Shown here one piece after another: positions 22,550 through 35,200 of a DNA stretch of 64,000 nucleotides; the first letter of the stretch is position 1; each line of letters begins with the position of its first letter. The notes beneath the pieces were generated by a model that saw only the letters and a list, made by a program, of their open reading frames with translations, was not told the origin of the DNA and did not search any database. The DNA lies in the NCBI GenBank assembly GCA_013372555.1, contig JAAPAX010000007.1, positions 2,356,001 through 2,420,000 on the forward strand. The letters run 5' to 3'. Source of the DNA: Elsinoe arachidis. Taxonomy: Eukaryota; Ascomycota; Dothideomycetes; Myriangiales; Elsinoaceae. Position numbers and translations under genes: made by a program.

Positions 22550-23683
22550 TTAATCGCTCAGATCTGGGTTGGCAACAAACAGCCTGACTCCACTCATGGT
22601 CATGGTCCTGTCATCCACACTTCCCCTCCTCCTCAATTCCTCGCTCGTCTTCTTCCTCTGCTGTTGCTCATCGTCCTCCCTGCGTTGTGGCAGGTTGCTC
22701 ATCTCACCGAATCCACGCTCTTCACTGCTGCCTGATCCACCACTGATACCAGTCCCTCCTTGAGTGTTTCTCGCAAAGTAGTCCTGACTACTGTCGTAGT
22801 CACTTGGCACTGGTGTCTCCTCTGACACGCTGGCGTGGCGCAGACTTGCCGGATCGACGGGCGAATAACTGTGTCGGCTGGATGGAGCATCACCGCTGCT
22901 CACACGTTGAGCCAGAGGAGGGGCGGCGGCAGACATGCTGACTCTGTGACCGGAGCTGAGTGAACTGCGACCACTGCCTGTCCTCGCGTATCTTGTCCCC
23001 TTCAGCCTGTCATCATCGCTTTCGTTGTCATCGACCTCGCTCGCAGACAATCGCATGGGGACGCCAGCGCCCGACATGTTTTGACCTTGGAAGGCCGAGG
23101 CCTTGACTGCACCGTGATGTCGAATTTTGCTCCTGACGCCCCCACCGGAAGATGTAGACGTGCGAGATGCTGGATTCACACCACCGACGACTTCCATGTT
23201 TGCACGTACTTTTGCCTGTCGTTGTTGAGCGAGGACGCGTGGATCCTCATGTTGAGCACGGTCACACCAGACGGTTGCCTTTTGTCGTCGGAGCAGCGCC
23301 ACGTAGGATGTATTATTCTGCTGCTGGCTGCGTGATGAGGTGGAGCGACGAATTGAGCTCCCGTAAGAAGTATTTGTCGGAGCGCGGTTCATGGCGGAAG
23401 TGTTTGGACCGGAAGAAGCAGTGCTGGAAGTGGCATTGGAGAGTGTGCGTCGTGTCATTGGTTGCATGTGCATCTGAGACTGGTAGTTGGTATACGATGG
23501 CGGCGGGCCGTTGTAGGGCATGGCGGAGGAGGATGCACTGCGAGTGTGATTGTGAGATGGCTGCCGCGTGTAGATCTGGTCATTGCCAGTCACACTGGGA
23601 TATGCCGTGGCGGTGGACGGCAGAGGTTTCCGGTGAGGCACAGCACCGAAAGGAGCGGCGGGATAGTCGACGGTGGCAGACAT
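22550..23683 (-). CDS. Fungal protein of unknown function, Ser-rich and disordered
   Basis: A single-exon 377-aa frame with good coding character, but no domain I can name. The protein is rich in Ser, Thr, Pro and Arg. One compact segment stands out at about residues 125-165: YVALLRRQKATVWCDRAQHE then DPRVLAQQRQAKVRANMEV. It is helical and basic with a single Cys and looks like a conserved core. The rest, including polar tracts near the C-terminus (EDDEQQQRKKTSEELRRRG), is probably unstructured. ATG 23683 is the first in frame. Function unknown. Confidence 0.6.
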   Translation of the reverse strand: MSATVDYPAAPFGAVPHRKPLPSTATAYPSVTGNDQIYTRQPSHNHTRSASSSAMPYNGPPPSYTNYQSQMHMQPMTRRTLSNATSSTASSGPNTSAMNRAPTNTSYGSSIRRSTSSRSQQQNNTSYVALLRRQKATVWCDRAQHEDPRVLAQQRQAKVRANMEVVGGVNPASRTSTSSGGGVRSKIRHHGAVKASAFQGQNMSGAGVPMRLSASEVDDNESDDDRLKGTRYARTGSGRSSLSSGHRVSMSAAAPPLAQRVSSGDAPSSRHSYSPVDPASLRHASVSEETPVPSDYDSSQDYFARNTQGGTGISGGSGSSEERGFGEMSNLPQRREDDEQQQRKKTSEELRRRGSVDDRTMTMSGVRLFVANPDLSD

Positions 23684-26508
23684 GGTGGGATGTTGTGCGA
23701 CGTTTCGGGGCGTGAGATTGAAAGTCGATTGGGAGGCGGAAAAATACCAGTCGTCTCGAGGAGCTGCAGGAGGGGTCCAACGCCAGCGCAGGCGTCAGAC
23801 TGTCGCAGCCAGTGTCGTCCGGGTCGCTGCAGGGATGGATGAGAAGAAGTGGTGGGTAGTCGGTCAAAAAAAAGAGTGGACTCTGCAGGTGAAGCAGGCT
23901 CAAACCAAGGCTGGATCGGTATCAGAAGCCCCGGCCTGATTGCGAGTGGGAAAGCTTGATTGAGGTCTCGGACAGGCAAGACGCAATCTAAATGAGCCAA
24001 ATGAGGGGTCGGTGCTGCTTTCCTTCAGCCCTGGACCGGATCTAGTCCATCAGGCCTAGTGAAGTAGATTGTAAGCAGGTTTTGGAAATGTCACCACTGT
24101 GCCTGAGAGACAAAAAGAATTGGCAGGGCGAGGGGGCATGGTTTGTGGTTTATGACGGCAGCTATCTCGTATGTGAATTGGGCGCGAGCTCAAGAATGTG
24201 ATCAGTGCGAGCGAGCAAGGCGAGGCAAGGGTCCCTTTGTTCGCTGGGTCCGAGTTTCGCTCAGATGCTACTGTACCTTTCGTATACAATACCTGCAATT
24301 GCAACTCCCCCTCTACAGGCTCACAGCCAAGTCTGCTGACTCGGGCCGTGGATGATGGAAGATAGCGAGCTCTCGCCTTTCAACCCAATCATTGTCAGCA
24401 CATGGCGTCTCACCAGCTCACGGGCGGATCAAAGACAAGGATCCTTTCGCATGTCGACCGTGACTCTGGATTTCTTTTGGTCTGTACCAATCGGAACACA
24501 GCGCCGCACTTTAAACGCGGCAGAGTTTCTGAAGCAGAGCATCCACTTTTATTTCCATTCCGCGCAGTTGACGCTTTTGTGAAGAGAAACTCCAATTGCC
24601 TGATCTTGATAGAGCAGACCGTTTGCATGCATGACCACCGAGTCGTGCTTTCGGAGTTGCTGTACCATGCTAGATCCACATGCATATGCGCAATCATGTA
24701 CAATCATCTGACGCTGACGTCGCGACAGCAATCTGCAATCTACTCTTCCCTGCTCATCAGCATTGTACTACCATATTCCAAGGTCCTGGTCATCCAACGT
24801 TCAGCCATGTGCGTAGGCCCAAGTACCTTTCTCTCCTTCCATAATGTATCCTCCTATCACCCCTACTCCCGTCCATTTCCTCCTCAACACCCGAAAAATG
24901 TCTCACAATCAAGGCACATCCCAAAGAAATGGTTCAAGACCCTTGACCACGTCATAAACCAGACGAATCGCAACCAGCAACTGGCCCAAGCTGGCGTTCA
25001 CTTTGGCACTTTCTCAACCTTGATTTTTCTGGTCTCGTCAAGAACTCCACAGCGGCTCAAATCGCCGATCTTACATGCGGGCGACGATGATCTGTCGAGT
25101 TGCATGTCAAGGAGAACCAGGACCAGAACATCATGGAACAAACGACCTGCCCTCTCTCTCCACCCGTTCAGTAATAGCCTCATTGTAGTCTCTAACATCG
25201 GCGAACCGCGAGAATAAGATCAAGGACAAGATCACTCACAAGCAGCTGTCATCCATGATCGCCAGCATCCTCCACGCAGATCCCGCGACATGAACCACGT
25301 CTCCATCATCCTGAATCCATTCCCTGTTCTCCCCGTCGGCTTGATTACACCATCATCCTCACCCAAGCACTTAGCACATGCATACCATGCAGCCTTGCCC
25401 CATCCCCCTAGCTCATGCAACACGATTTCCTCCAGCCCAATGATCTCCCACTAGCGCCAGGCCTGCACGGAGGCATGACCAGAACCAAGACGTCAAACGC
25501 AGCACAGACGCCCGCTTCGAACCAGGCGAGGGGAAGAGAAAGCGGTATGCGAGATTTTCGGCTTCACTCTCACTCATCCTTCGCGTTACCGGCTCCGAGA
25601 TTGACCCGGTTGAGATACCTGGCCAGTTCCTGACGTACTGTACCTCCCGTGACCAAGCGAAGCTGAAAGTTGGCCTGCTAGTACGAGTACCTACCCACTT
25701 TGATGCTGGGTTTGATGGTGGACATGATGCCATTTCTCTGTAGGCAAGACGACATCACCCCCTGTCTCCTCTGCTGTCGTTGATGCCAAAATCAAGCGTC
25801 ATCACCTGCGTTCTGTCCTCAGGTCTTGCCAGGCGAAGTGTCCCCTCCCCCGCCGCAGAAGAAACAGGCCGTGCTCAAGCTCCCCCTCTGCCTCCAACTC
25901 GCCCAATAATTGGTATCTTGACGCGACTTGTCCTCAACCACATACCTAGCGCGTCTTCCTGACTTGCTCCCGTCGGTACAGACGCCTCTGCCGTACGAGA
26001 ATTTGCGGTGAGTTCTGCTAGCTCGGTCGAGAGCGGCCAAGGCGGCGAGACGGAGGGGGGATTTGGGGCACGTGTTTCCGTGATAGTGCGGATTGAGGAG
26101 CTATAGAGGGGTAAATACTGTGGGAGATGCATTGCACTGCATGGTGCACTAGGGAGGGGTTGAGGCTGGACGGGAGGAGTCGTGCATCTGCATCTGCGGT
26201 TGCATGATCTCTAAGCTATCATGCATTTGCATTTGCATTTGCCCATCTGGTACACTGCAGCTCAGCCCTGCGTCCGCGGCTCTGCTTGGAGCAAAGCATA
26301 TCTCGCAGGTCAAGATGGACATTTGGTACCGAGTTCAAAAGTCCATGTCTTGCATTGGCCTTTTCAGACCGGAGTATCCTATTATAGCAGCTGGCTACAT
26401 TACGCCGAGGTATCTCATTCCATCTCGCAAATGCATATCTCCATTCTTCAGAGCCGTTCCTTCATGACAACCACATTCCCATTCATCACTCTCCTTCGTG
26501 ATCTCCTC
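23684..26508. other. Long intergenic region, 2.8 kb
   Basis: The largest gap in the window. An ATG-initiated open frame of 271 codons exists at 24402-25217 (+) but has no motif and a composition typical of non-coding DNA, so I do not call it. A TGCA-rich simple-sequence block lies at about 26110-26260. Small open frames near 25413-25733 are also uncalled. Lineage-specific or non-coding transcripts cannot be excluded. Confidence 0.5.
26110..26260. repeat. TGCAT/GCATTT simple-sequence block
   Basis: About a dozen TGCA tetramers cluster here, including (GCATCT)2 near 26184 and (GCATTT)3 near 26223-26241. The block sits downstream of the 3' end of the minus-strand RA-PH gene. Confidence 0.6.
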
Positions 26509-29166
26509 CTAGCCGTCCCTATCAATCACCGGCCCCCTCACCCCCTCCGCCCTCGCCTGTCTCTCCAACAGACTTCCCTTCCCATACATCCCCGCCTCAC
26601 TCAGATCCACCAACGGCTTGCCCGCACCTGCTCTCGGGGAGGTCACGCCGCGTCCTTTATCCCCCGCTCCCCAACCTCCAGCGGCCTGCTCCAGCAATCC
26701 GCCAGGCACGAAAGCCTCCCCTCCTCCTCCCCCACCGCCGCCACCGGAGAGCTGCCTTTCCCTCTCCCTTTCCCTCGGGACAGGCTGGGTCGGCTCCGGT
26801 GCTCCTGTCAAAGCAGCATAGGCGCTCGAGTTCTGGAATCTCGCCGCCTGAGGGGCGCGAGAGCGACTCGTGCTGCGGGCGCGGTTGCGGGTGGCGCTGG
26901 TCCCGCGCTCGGGGCTGAAGGTCTGGCCGGAAGAATGCAGCTCTCGTTGGGAGTTACGGCCGCGCCAGTCTGTCGATGGGGGCAGGCCGAGAGGGTCTTC
27001 AGGGGAGGGCACGGCGTTGATGAGCCCGCCTGAGGTGGCGGCGGGGTTGTAGCCGCGGCCTTTGCGGGCGTGTTGGGGTGGTTCGCGGTAGGTTGGGGTC
27101 AGGTCGACCAGTGGTTTTTGGGGAACTCTTGTCGATGTGCTGCGGCCGAGATCAACGGAGCCGCGGTCTGGGCGGCGAGTAGATGTCTGTCGACGGATAT
27201 CTCCAGTGCTGTAGTCGTTGGAGCGGCGAACGGAGTTGCGGCGGACGTGGTGATTGTCAGAGGTCGCAGGTCGGTACGACTCAATGTTGGAGACTAGCGA
27301 CGGGCCATTGGTGAATGGCTGAGCTGTTGCGGCCTCATTGTCGGCGACATCCCTCTTGCGCTGCGAGTAGCTGCGTCCAAGGAGACCGCCATTGGCAAAA
27401 GTGCCGCTGCTTCGAGGCTCATCGACCGAGGCACGTTTGTCGAGCAGCTTCACAAGAGGTTCATCTTCGCTGAGTTGTTGGGGAGGCAGTGCCGGCGGAG
27501 GATGGTGGCGCTCGCGCTTTGAGGCTCTTCGCACCACAGGCTTCACTGGCTCCTCTTCGGCCGACGACGGTCGGAAGTCCATCTTCTCGGTTTCGATGAG
27601 AGGCTTGAACGAGCCAAGCTGATATGCCGACTCCATCGACTGATCGCGGTTGTGATTGACCTTCTTAGTGCTCTTGCCCCTTGTCGGAGAAGCCTTGAAA
27701 GGATCCGGCTGCTGGATAGGTTGTTTCTTGCCCTCTCCTTTCATGTTGACGAGATACCAGCTGCGCCAGGTTTGCACTCCAGTGTAAAAGGCGATTGCTT
27801 CCTCCTTCTCACCTGTGCAGAAGAAGTGGACAAAATCTGTGGTCGCTTCGAACATGGTTGTCTTTTGCTGACTCTTGATCGCGAAGCACAGCTTCTTTGG
27901 TGGACGGATCTTCTTCGACAACTGACGCTGCGTAGGCGTGTAGATGTCAAAATCAGACAAGTGACACACGTTGACGGCATCCTTGTCTGCCGCTGTAGAG
28001 TTCTTCTTCGCCACCACCTGACCATCGGTACGGATTATGATATGTCGTCGGTCCCATTTGCCGACTTTTTGAGAGTAGTAAATTACGAATGACTTCTCGC
28101 TTGGCTTGACCAAGGGAACGTTAGATGCTTGTAGCAAGACTGGGTCACTTCCAGAGGCTGCAGCTGGCATTACCATCAGAGTATTCTGGCTGTCGTCATC
28201 CCATGAATTCATGACTTCTCGAACATGCTCGTATCGTCGTAAAGGTCGTTGAACGCCGACTTTGCTGAAATATTCAATGAGAACGTAAGTCTTTGGATCG
28301 ATCGGGTCTGAGAAGCAATTCGCAGCAGACTGGAGGAGTTCCGCGGCAGTTGTTGTTACATCGACCGGGAATTGCATATTGTTGCGGTTGCACTCGATCA
28401 AGACGCGCTAGATATGTCAGCCTGACTTACTCTTTTCACGGAGATTCGATCTTACCCTTTCGCCAGAATTGACCGCCGATTTGGGCGCATCTGTGCCTGG
28501 CACGATACCTCCACCTCCATGCTTAATGAACTGCGGCTCCTTCCTACCACCCTCCTTGATCTTCTCTGGTTGTTGGAGCACAAGATGACTCTTCTTCCTT
28601 CCGAACAGACCACTAAAACAGCCCGCAGCCTTCTCCTCTTTGACATCGACAGTCGTTGCCAAAATCTGCTGAGGTGCTTGCGACTCGTGTGCTCTGGTCC
28701 TCTGAGCGCTTGTCTCAAGCATAGGGCTGTCGTGCCTGTTTGCAGACTCTGGCTTGAGTGTTCCCTCAGCTCCTCGACCACGCGACCCAGCGCTGCCTTG
28801 TCTGCTCGCGCTATTATCTTCCAGCCGTCTCTGTCGCTCTGCCTCGGCGCGCGGTGTCAGGACGCGCTCTTTTGAAGGTGCCGATCGGAGATGCTTTCCA
28901 CCTTGGTGCGGCGCAGACCATGGGCCGGCGGTTGGGTCAGGAGAAGCGTAGCTTAATTGAGGTGATGCAATCGGTGGTGGACTTTGGGTGTAGGGCTGCT
29001 GTTGAGGCTTCCTATGGTAGCGCGAGCGAGAGCGATTGACTGTTCCAGCAGCATTGTCGTCGTTTGATCCAGCATCCATAGTAGGCTCCGGGGCAGCAGC
29101 GGCGGCGGCATTGTTTGAATGCCTCACGGTGCGATACCGCGACGGCTTCTGGTCGGAAGAATTCAT
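26509..29166 (-). CDS. RA-PH domain adaptor protein
   Basis: Probable Ras-family effector or adaptor, 869 aa. Exon 1 is 28456-29166 and exon 2 is 26509-28407, with a 48-nt phase-0 intron (donor GTAAGA). Residues 1-237 are polar and disordered with a Cys-Phe patch (AAGCFSGLFGRKK). A Ras-association-like fold begins exactly after the intron (RVLIECNRNNMQFPVDVTTT, about 238-321). A pleckstrin-homology domain follows at about 345-465 (KSFVIYYSQKVGKWDRRHII to WRSWYLVNMKGEGKK). This RA-PH order matches the fungal relatives of the MIG-10/RIAM/lamellipodin group. The C-terminal 400 residues are disordered with a poly-Gly run. It diverges from the GT25 gene. Confidence 0.82.
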
Positions 29167-30168
29167 GTTTGCGACTTACAGATGATCAAGATGGTAGAGG
29201 AGAAGATTCAGACCGAGCATTGCTGTGTGTCGAGTGTTATTGCGGCTCGCGTGCAGCGTGGTTGCTCGGGCGGTAAATGTGTAAACGAGGCTGAAAGTTC
29301 ACCTGCGCGGTGATGTAAATGTTTGTTTGAAAAACGGCCGGCGGGATGCGAGGAGAAAGAGATGTTTGAGAATGATGATGCAGCGCGACAATAGCAGATC
29401 TGCGCACTGTCTCGAGTTTGAGAGTACCGGACGGCGCTCAATCCGAGACCTGTGTTGGAGAAAGGAAGGGATGGCTTTTGAGAGCCTTGAAGTGAAACCA
29501 AATTGCACTTTGCGACTACTTGATCTTGGTTATAGCTGTCGATCACGTGTGTATGATTGGCTCAGACGAAGGGGCTAGACGGGAGGTCCCTCGTCACTCT
29601 GAAGATCGCCGGTCACAAGTCCGCTCTCTTCCTCCTGTCAATGACATCTGCAGTCTCAAATCGTTAAGCAGAAGCCAAACGACACATTCATCTTGACTCT
29701 TTCTCACTATCCTGGCATCCTACACTCGCATAGCATCATTGTTCAGAAGTCTCGGCGAGGACATCCCGCCTTCAACCGTCGAGAGGTCCGACTCTGCCGT
29801 GGCCACGTCAGTTCCAGGGATAGACGCAGGTACACCGTTGGCGAAAAAGCCCACCACCGTTTCCTTTGTAATCTAGCATTCTTCATCCCGCACAACAGAC
29901 GTCTTGCTATGTCCACTAGACCCTGCTCTAGTTGCGCATCGCCCGCAGAAGACTCTGGTCAAGCCAAAACGATCGAACGTGGTCTCCTTTATCTGATAGT
30001 CTGTCAACGGCGCCCCTCCACGTGTGGTGCTCCCTTTAGCATATTTCAAAGGCGCAGTAGGTACCATGCACAACGTTTCTGGATTTTGACAATCCTTGGA
30101 AGTGGTGCCATTTCTGCTTCTCTTTCACCATCTCGAGCGAGGACGAAGCTCGAGGTCTGGTCGTCAAG
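29167..30168. promoter_or_regulatory. Divergent intergenic region, 1.0 kb
   Basis: Holds the promoters of the RA-PH gene (-) and the GT25-type gene (+). No specific site or RNA gene is recognised. Confidence 0.45.
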
Positions 30169-31699
30169 ATGATCGCTCGCTCTCCTCCTCGCGTGCTCCG
30201 TCCAGTCTTCTTCTTCACCATATTTTTCTGCTTCTTCTATATCTTAATAAGTAGCCGCGACTCTAGCTCGAGCTATGCGAGCAGCTCCTCAAGAGCTATG
30301 CGGCATCCGACAGCAGGCCGAATGCTGGATATTCCTGTTCTGCCGGCGGCAAACCTGACTCTGGGAGTAAGTATCCACTTTACCATACAGTCCTCCTCTG
30401 ACCAAGATTCAGTTCGGCGCAGTCGCAGCAGTCTCCGTACCCACCTCGCCTCGGCAGAATGAGCTCATCATGGCCGCCCAGATCACTGGCCTCCAACTCT
30501 CTATCCCAGTACAGCCTTCGTGGAATGAAGAAGACACAAAAGCACTCAAGGCAGAAAAGGGTAGCACGATATCTCACGGGTCCGCCCTTGCCTGGCTTGG
30601 CCATCTGAACACCCTACGCTGGTTCCTCACTACAAACCTCACGACCGCTCTAATCCTGGAGGATGACGTGAATTGGGACATCCACCTTCGCACTCTACAA
30701 GCTCCACGCACGGCGGCTGCGATGCGGTATCTAATGTCACAGGACGACAAGACGAGGGATGCTGAGCTAAAAGGACCTGTCAATGAGGACAACTACTGGG
30801 GTCCTACCGATCAGTGGGACATGCTATACCTAGGCCATTGTGGAGAGAACTTCAATCCAGGCAAATGGAACTTTCGAGTTAAACGAGCTGGATTCGAGGA
30901 TCAGAGTATACCGAGGAGGCTGGACATGCACAGCGACACAAGGGCATTACTGAATGCAATCGACCTGCCAGAGGATATAAGGGTAGTGCACCGGTCCATC
31001 AGGCCACTGTGCACTTTCGCCTACGCCGTCACAAGATACGCGGCAGAGAAACTCTTGATGGAAATTGCGCCTAAGGAAAGAGAAGGCGGCACTGTGGCTT
31101 TTGATGTGAGACTCCTGGAAGGCTGCCGAAATCTTGGTCTCAAATGCTGGAGTGTCAATCCCGAGCTATTCCACCACGTCGAGGGAAAGAGTGAAATATC
31201 CAAAGTCGATCGCAAAGCCAACGAGACATCGACCGAGACGGCCACTCACAAGCACAGTGGTTCAGACAGACCGAAGTCATACGAGGAGATTCACACCAAA
31301 GCTCCGAAAGGCGAAGGTACTCGGTTGGCAAGAGCAAAGCATAAGTTGGCAAAGGCGCGCCACGCCGCACAGCAGAGGCTCGTTGACGGAGAAGTTGTCC
31401 ACGCAGGAGATATGAGTCTCGACCGCGAGAGCAATACAGGAGAGATCCTGCACAAGCAGAAGGTGCTGGTCAAGACAATCCCGATTGCTGGTATCGATTC
31501 GCCCAAAGCCCCCAACATCGTGTGTGGCGCGAGGATGAGCAACGTCCAGTGGGGCGATGATAAGACGATCGAGTACCTCGCCGAGAAAGTGGGAAGGGAT
31601 GGCATCTGCGTCAGGAATATAGCCGAGCAACAGAAGAAGGACGCTGAAGAGGAGGCGTTGCGGACGATGAAGAAAAGGGGATGGTTCAAAAGATTCTGA
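30169..31699 (+). CDS. GT25-type glycosyltransferase, type II membrane
   Basis: Fungal glycosyltransferase family 25 (LPS/procollagen galactosyltransferase-like) protein, 494 aa, from exons 30169-30366 and 30413-31699 with a 46-nt phase-0 intron. The N-terminus has a strong hydrophobic anchor (VFFFTIFFCFFYILI, about residues 13-27) and a Ser-rich stem. The catalytic acidic motif ILEDDVNWD lies near residues 147-155 and FLTTNLTTALILEDD is typical of GT25. A second conserved part (LCTFAYAVTRYAAEKLL) follows. The C-terminus is a long charged extension. Likely Golgi; acceptor unknown. Confidence 0.83.
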
Positions 31700-32292
31700 T
31701 GGATATAGGTCGGATGTGCATAGCGGGATCTGATTTGTTCGCATATACCCATGACTGGCGAGGTCAAATAGCTCTCGAGAGCGATGCATAATTTGAATAA
31801 TCGATTTACACTCAATAGCGTGTCTGACATGTGCATGCCTCATGGAACTAGTGGTGACAGCTCATGCTAGTTGTATATGAGCACCTGTATGCTCTATCCT
31901 GCCATAGTCCAGTGACAGCGAGCAGCACATGCTCCTCGCTAACTGGCGCACATGCCTAACAGTGCAATATTGTAAGATCTGATCGATGTAAATATAGGCA
32001 CAGAAGCCAAAGAACACCCCGCTCTCTTTTGCCAAAGCACATGTGCGAAAGGGCCCGTGCGCAGTGTGCCGGATTGCTTTCCAATTCCCACGTCACAGAG
32101 CTTCATGGGACAGTTTCAGTCGTGTGTGCTCGACTCAACCATCATCCCTCTCCGCTCTTTTCCTTGCTAAGAAAGCATCGCAGCCTGCAACTTCATAGCG
32201 AAGTATTCTTCCTGGTCAGATAGCAGTAGGCATTCACAGTCGCGGCTGGGAGGATCGCTCCTTCTCCAGCTTCTGCCTGCCCTTTCTCCAGC
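31700..32292 (+). other. Intergenic region between GT25-type and USP genes
   Basis: A 593-bp spacer with the 3' end of one gene and the promoter of the next. Nothing specific is recognised. Confidence 0.45.
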
Positions 32293-35200
32293 ATGGATCA
32301 GGTAAGTCAAGCCTCTTGCGAGCTTTCTCGTGCTCAAGCAATCTCTGCACAAATATCACCATGATTCGTAAAGTACGGTCGCTGACCAATATCAAGCTCG
32401 GCAGTGACATGCTCGTGGACTCCGATTATGACGAGAAGCAGCAAGATGCCGTCGCTGTCATCTCAACGCCCGACGATTCCATGGATGAGGCGGAACAGCT
32501 CCCACGAGCTGACGACTTTGATGCCATGAAAGAGAGATGGATGCCGCCACTACCCGACCTCGAAATTCAAGCTGAAGAAGTGCACACATGGGAGATTGAA
32601 GGATGGCGAACACTACCGAAGAGAACACATGGGCCGGTATTTCAAGCAGGGGGACATCCCTGGAGAATACTGTTCTTTCCCGCAGGCAACAACGCGAGCG
32701 AATCTGTCAGTTTCTACCTAGAGCAGGGTTTCGAAGCGGAACAGGTTCCCGACAACTGGTATGCTTGTGTACAATTCATGCTGGTTCTATGGAACCCGAA
32801 TGATCCGACCATGTACCTGCATCATGAGGCAAATCATCGCTTCACTGCGGAGGAAGGGGATTGGGGGTTCACACGCTTTGCCGAGAAGAACAGAATCTTT
32901 GCGACAAAGTTTGACGACAAGGAGAGGCCTCTGGTTGAGAATGATTCGGCGAAGATCACAGCATACGTCCGCGTCATCAAAGATCCTACCGGTGTGTTAT
33001 GGCACAACTTCAACAAGTGGGTCTTTTCAAACCAGCAGCATTATCGCAGAAGCTAACACGGCGCAGCTACGACTCCAAAAAGGAAACGGGTATGGTTGGT
33101 ATGCGAAACCAAGGTGCGACCTGCTACCTCAACTCGCTGCTGCAGTCGCTCTACTTCACCAATGCATTCCGCAGAGCTGTTTACCAGATACCGACCGAGC
33201 AAGAGCAAGATCCGAAGAATTCAAGCGCTTGGGCATTACAGCGCCTCTTCTATCGACTACAGACCGATCCAATCGCAGTCGGTACTGCCGAGCTCACACA
33301 ATCTTTTGGCTGGGAGTCGCGGCAGATCTTCGAGCAGCAGGATGTTCAGGAACTGTCTCGAATCTTGATGGAGAAGATGGAAGAGAAGATGAAGGGCACA
33401 GAAGCAGAGAATGCCCTCGCACAGATGTTCGTCGGTAAGATGAAGACGTATTTGAAATGCATCAACGTCGACTACGAATCATCAAGGATCGAGGACTTTT
33501 GGGATCTGCAACTCAACGTTTCTGGATGCAAGACGCTAGACGACAGCTTCAAGAACTACGTCGAGGTAGAGACGCTGGAGGGAGACAACAAATACCATGC
33601 TGAAGGATTCGGACTACAAGACGCGAAGAAGGGGGTCATCTTTGAGAGCTTCCCCCAGGTATTGCATCTACAACTCAAGCGCTTTGAGTACGACTTCCAG
33701 CGCGACATGATGGTCAAGGTCAACGATCGGTACGAGTTCCCTGAGGTCTGGGATGCAGCACCATACCTTTCGGAGACTGCGGACAAGTCGGAACCTTACG
33801 TCTACCACCTCCATGGCGTCCTAGTACACAGTGGAGACATGAATGCCGGACACTATTACGCTTTCATCAAGCCGACCAAGGAGGGTGATTTCTACAAGTT
33901 TGACGATGACAGAGTAACGCGAGCCACCAAACGAGAAGCTATGGAGGAGAACTTTGGTGGCGACTATGGTCCTAACGTCAATGGTGGTGGCATGAAGATG
34001 CAGAATCCATTCTCACGGACCTGGTCGACAAAACGATCTATGAGTGCTTACATGTTAGTGTACATCAGAGAATCCAGGCTAGAGAAGATCTTGTCAGCTT
34101 CTGATGAGATCAAACCACCTGAGCATCTCCCGACACGACTGGCCGAGGAGAAAGCACTTCTTGAGAAGCGGCGCAAGGAACGAGAAGAAGCACATCTGTA
34201 CATGAATGTGCAGGTTGCTACGAACGACAATTTCAAGGCCTGGCAGGGGTTCGATATCGTTCAATGGGAGAACCAAGACGAGGAAGATCCATCAACGCCA
34301 AAGCCAATGCGGGTACTGAAAGCCATGACTGTCGCAGATTTTGTCAAGCTCTACGCGGAGGAAAATGGAGAAGATGCGGAGACCCTTCGACCGTGGGTAG
34401 TGGTCAACAGGCAGAACGGCACCAAGCGACCAGACCAGCCCATCTCACCTCTGAACATGACCCTGGAAGATGCTGCACTGAAGCACGCCAACAGGCAGGC
34501 ATATTTCAAGCTCTGGCTGGAGAAGAAGGAAAGGTCAGCCGATGGTACCATATCTTGGGACAGCGATGCTCAAGTCAATGGTGCTGCGGACAAGAAGCAA
34601 ATCGTGATCTTCCTCAAACACTTCGACGTCGAGAAGCAGGAACTGAAGGGAGCCGGTCATGTCTACATGAACCAGAATGACAAGGTCGCGGATCTTGCAA
34701 CACCGATTCTCAACATGATGGGTTGGGAGGCTGGTGCGACTAACCTCAAGCTCTTCGAGGAGATCAAGCCCAATTTTGTCGAGACGATGAAACCGAAGCA
34801 GACCTTGACCCAATCAGAGATCCAAGATGGCGACATCATCTGCTTCCAGAAGCATTACTCGGAAGACGAGATTCAAGCGATTCAACAAAAATCGCCATCA
34901 GCATACCTGGAAGCCCCGACGTTCTACGACTACCTCCTCAACCGCATCACAGTCCACTTTGCACCTAAGCCTACAGCACCTCAGAACATCAATATCGAGC
35001 CGGAAGACAATTTCCGATTCAGCCTCTACTTGTCGAAGAAGGACTCGTACGACAACTTGGCAGTGAAAGTGGCCGAGCACTTGTCCAAAGCTTCAAGTAC
35101 GCCCGTCGATCCGACGCATCTGCGCTTCACCACGATCAATGTGCAGTCACAACGCCCTCGTGCTATCGTCAAGCGCGCACCGACCGTCAACATGACAAGC

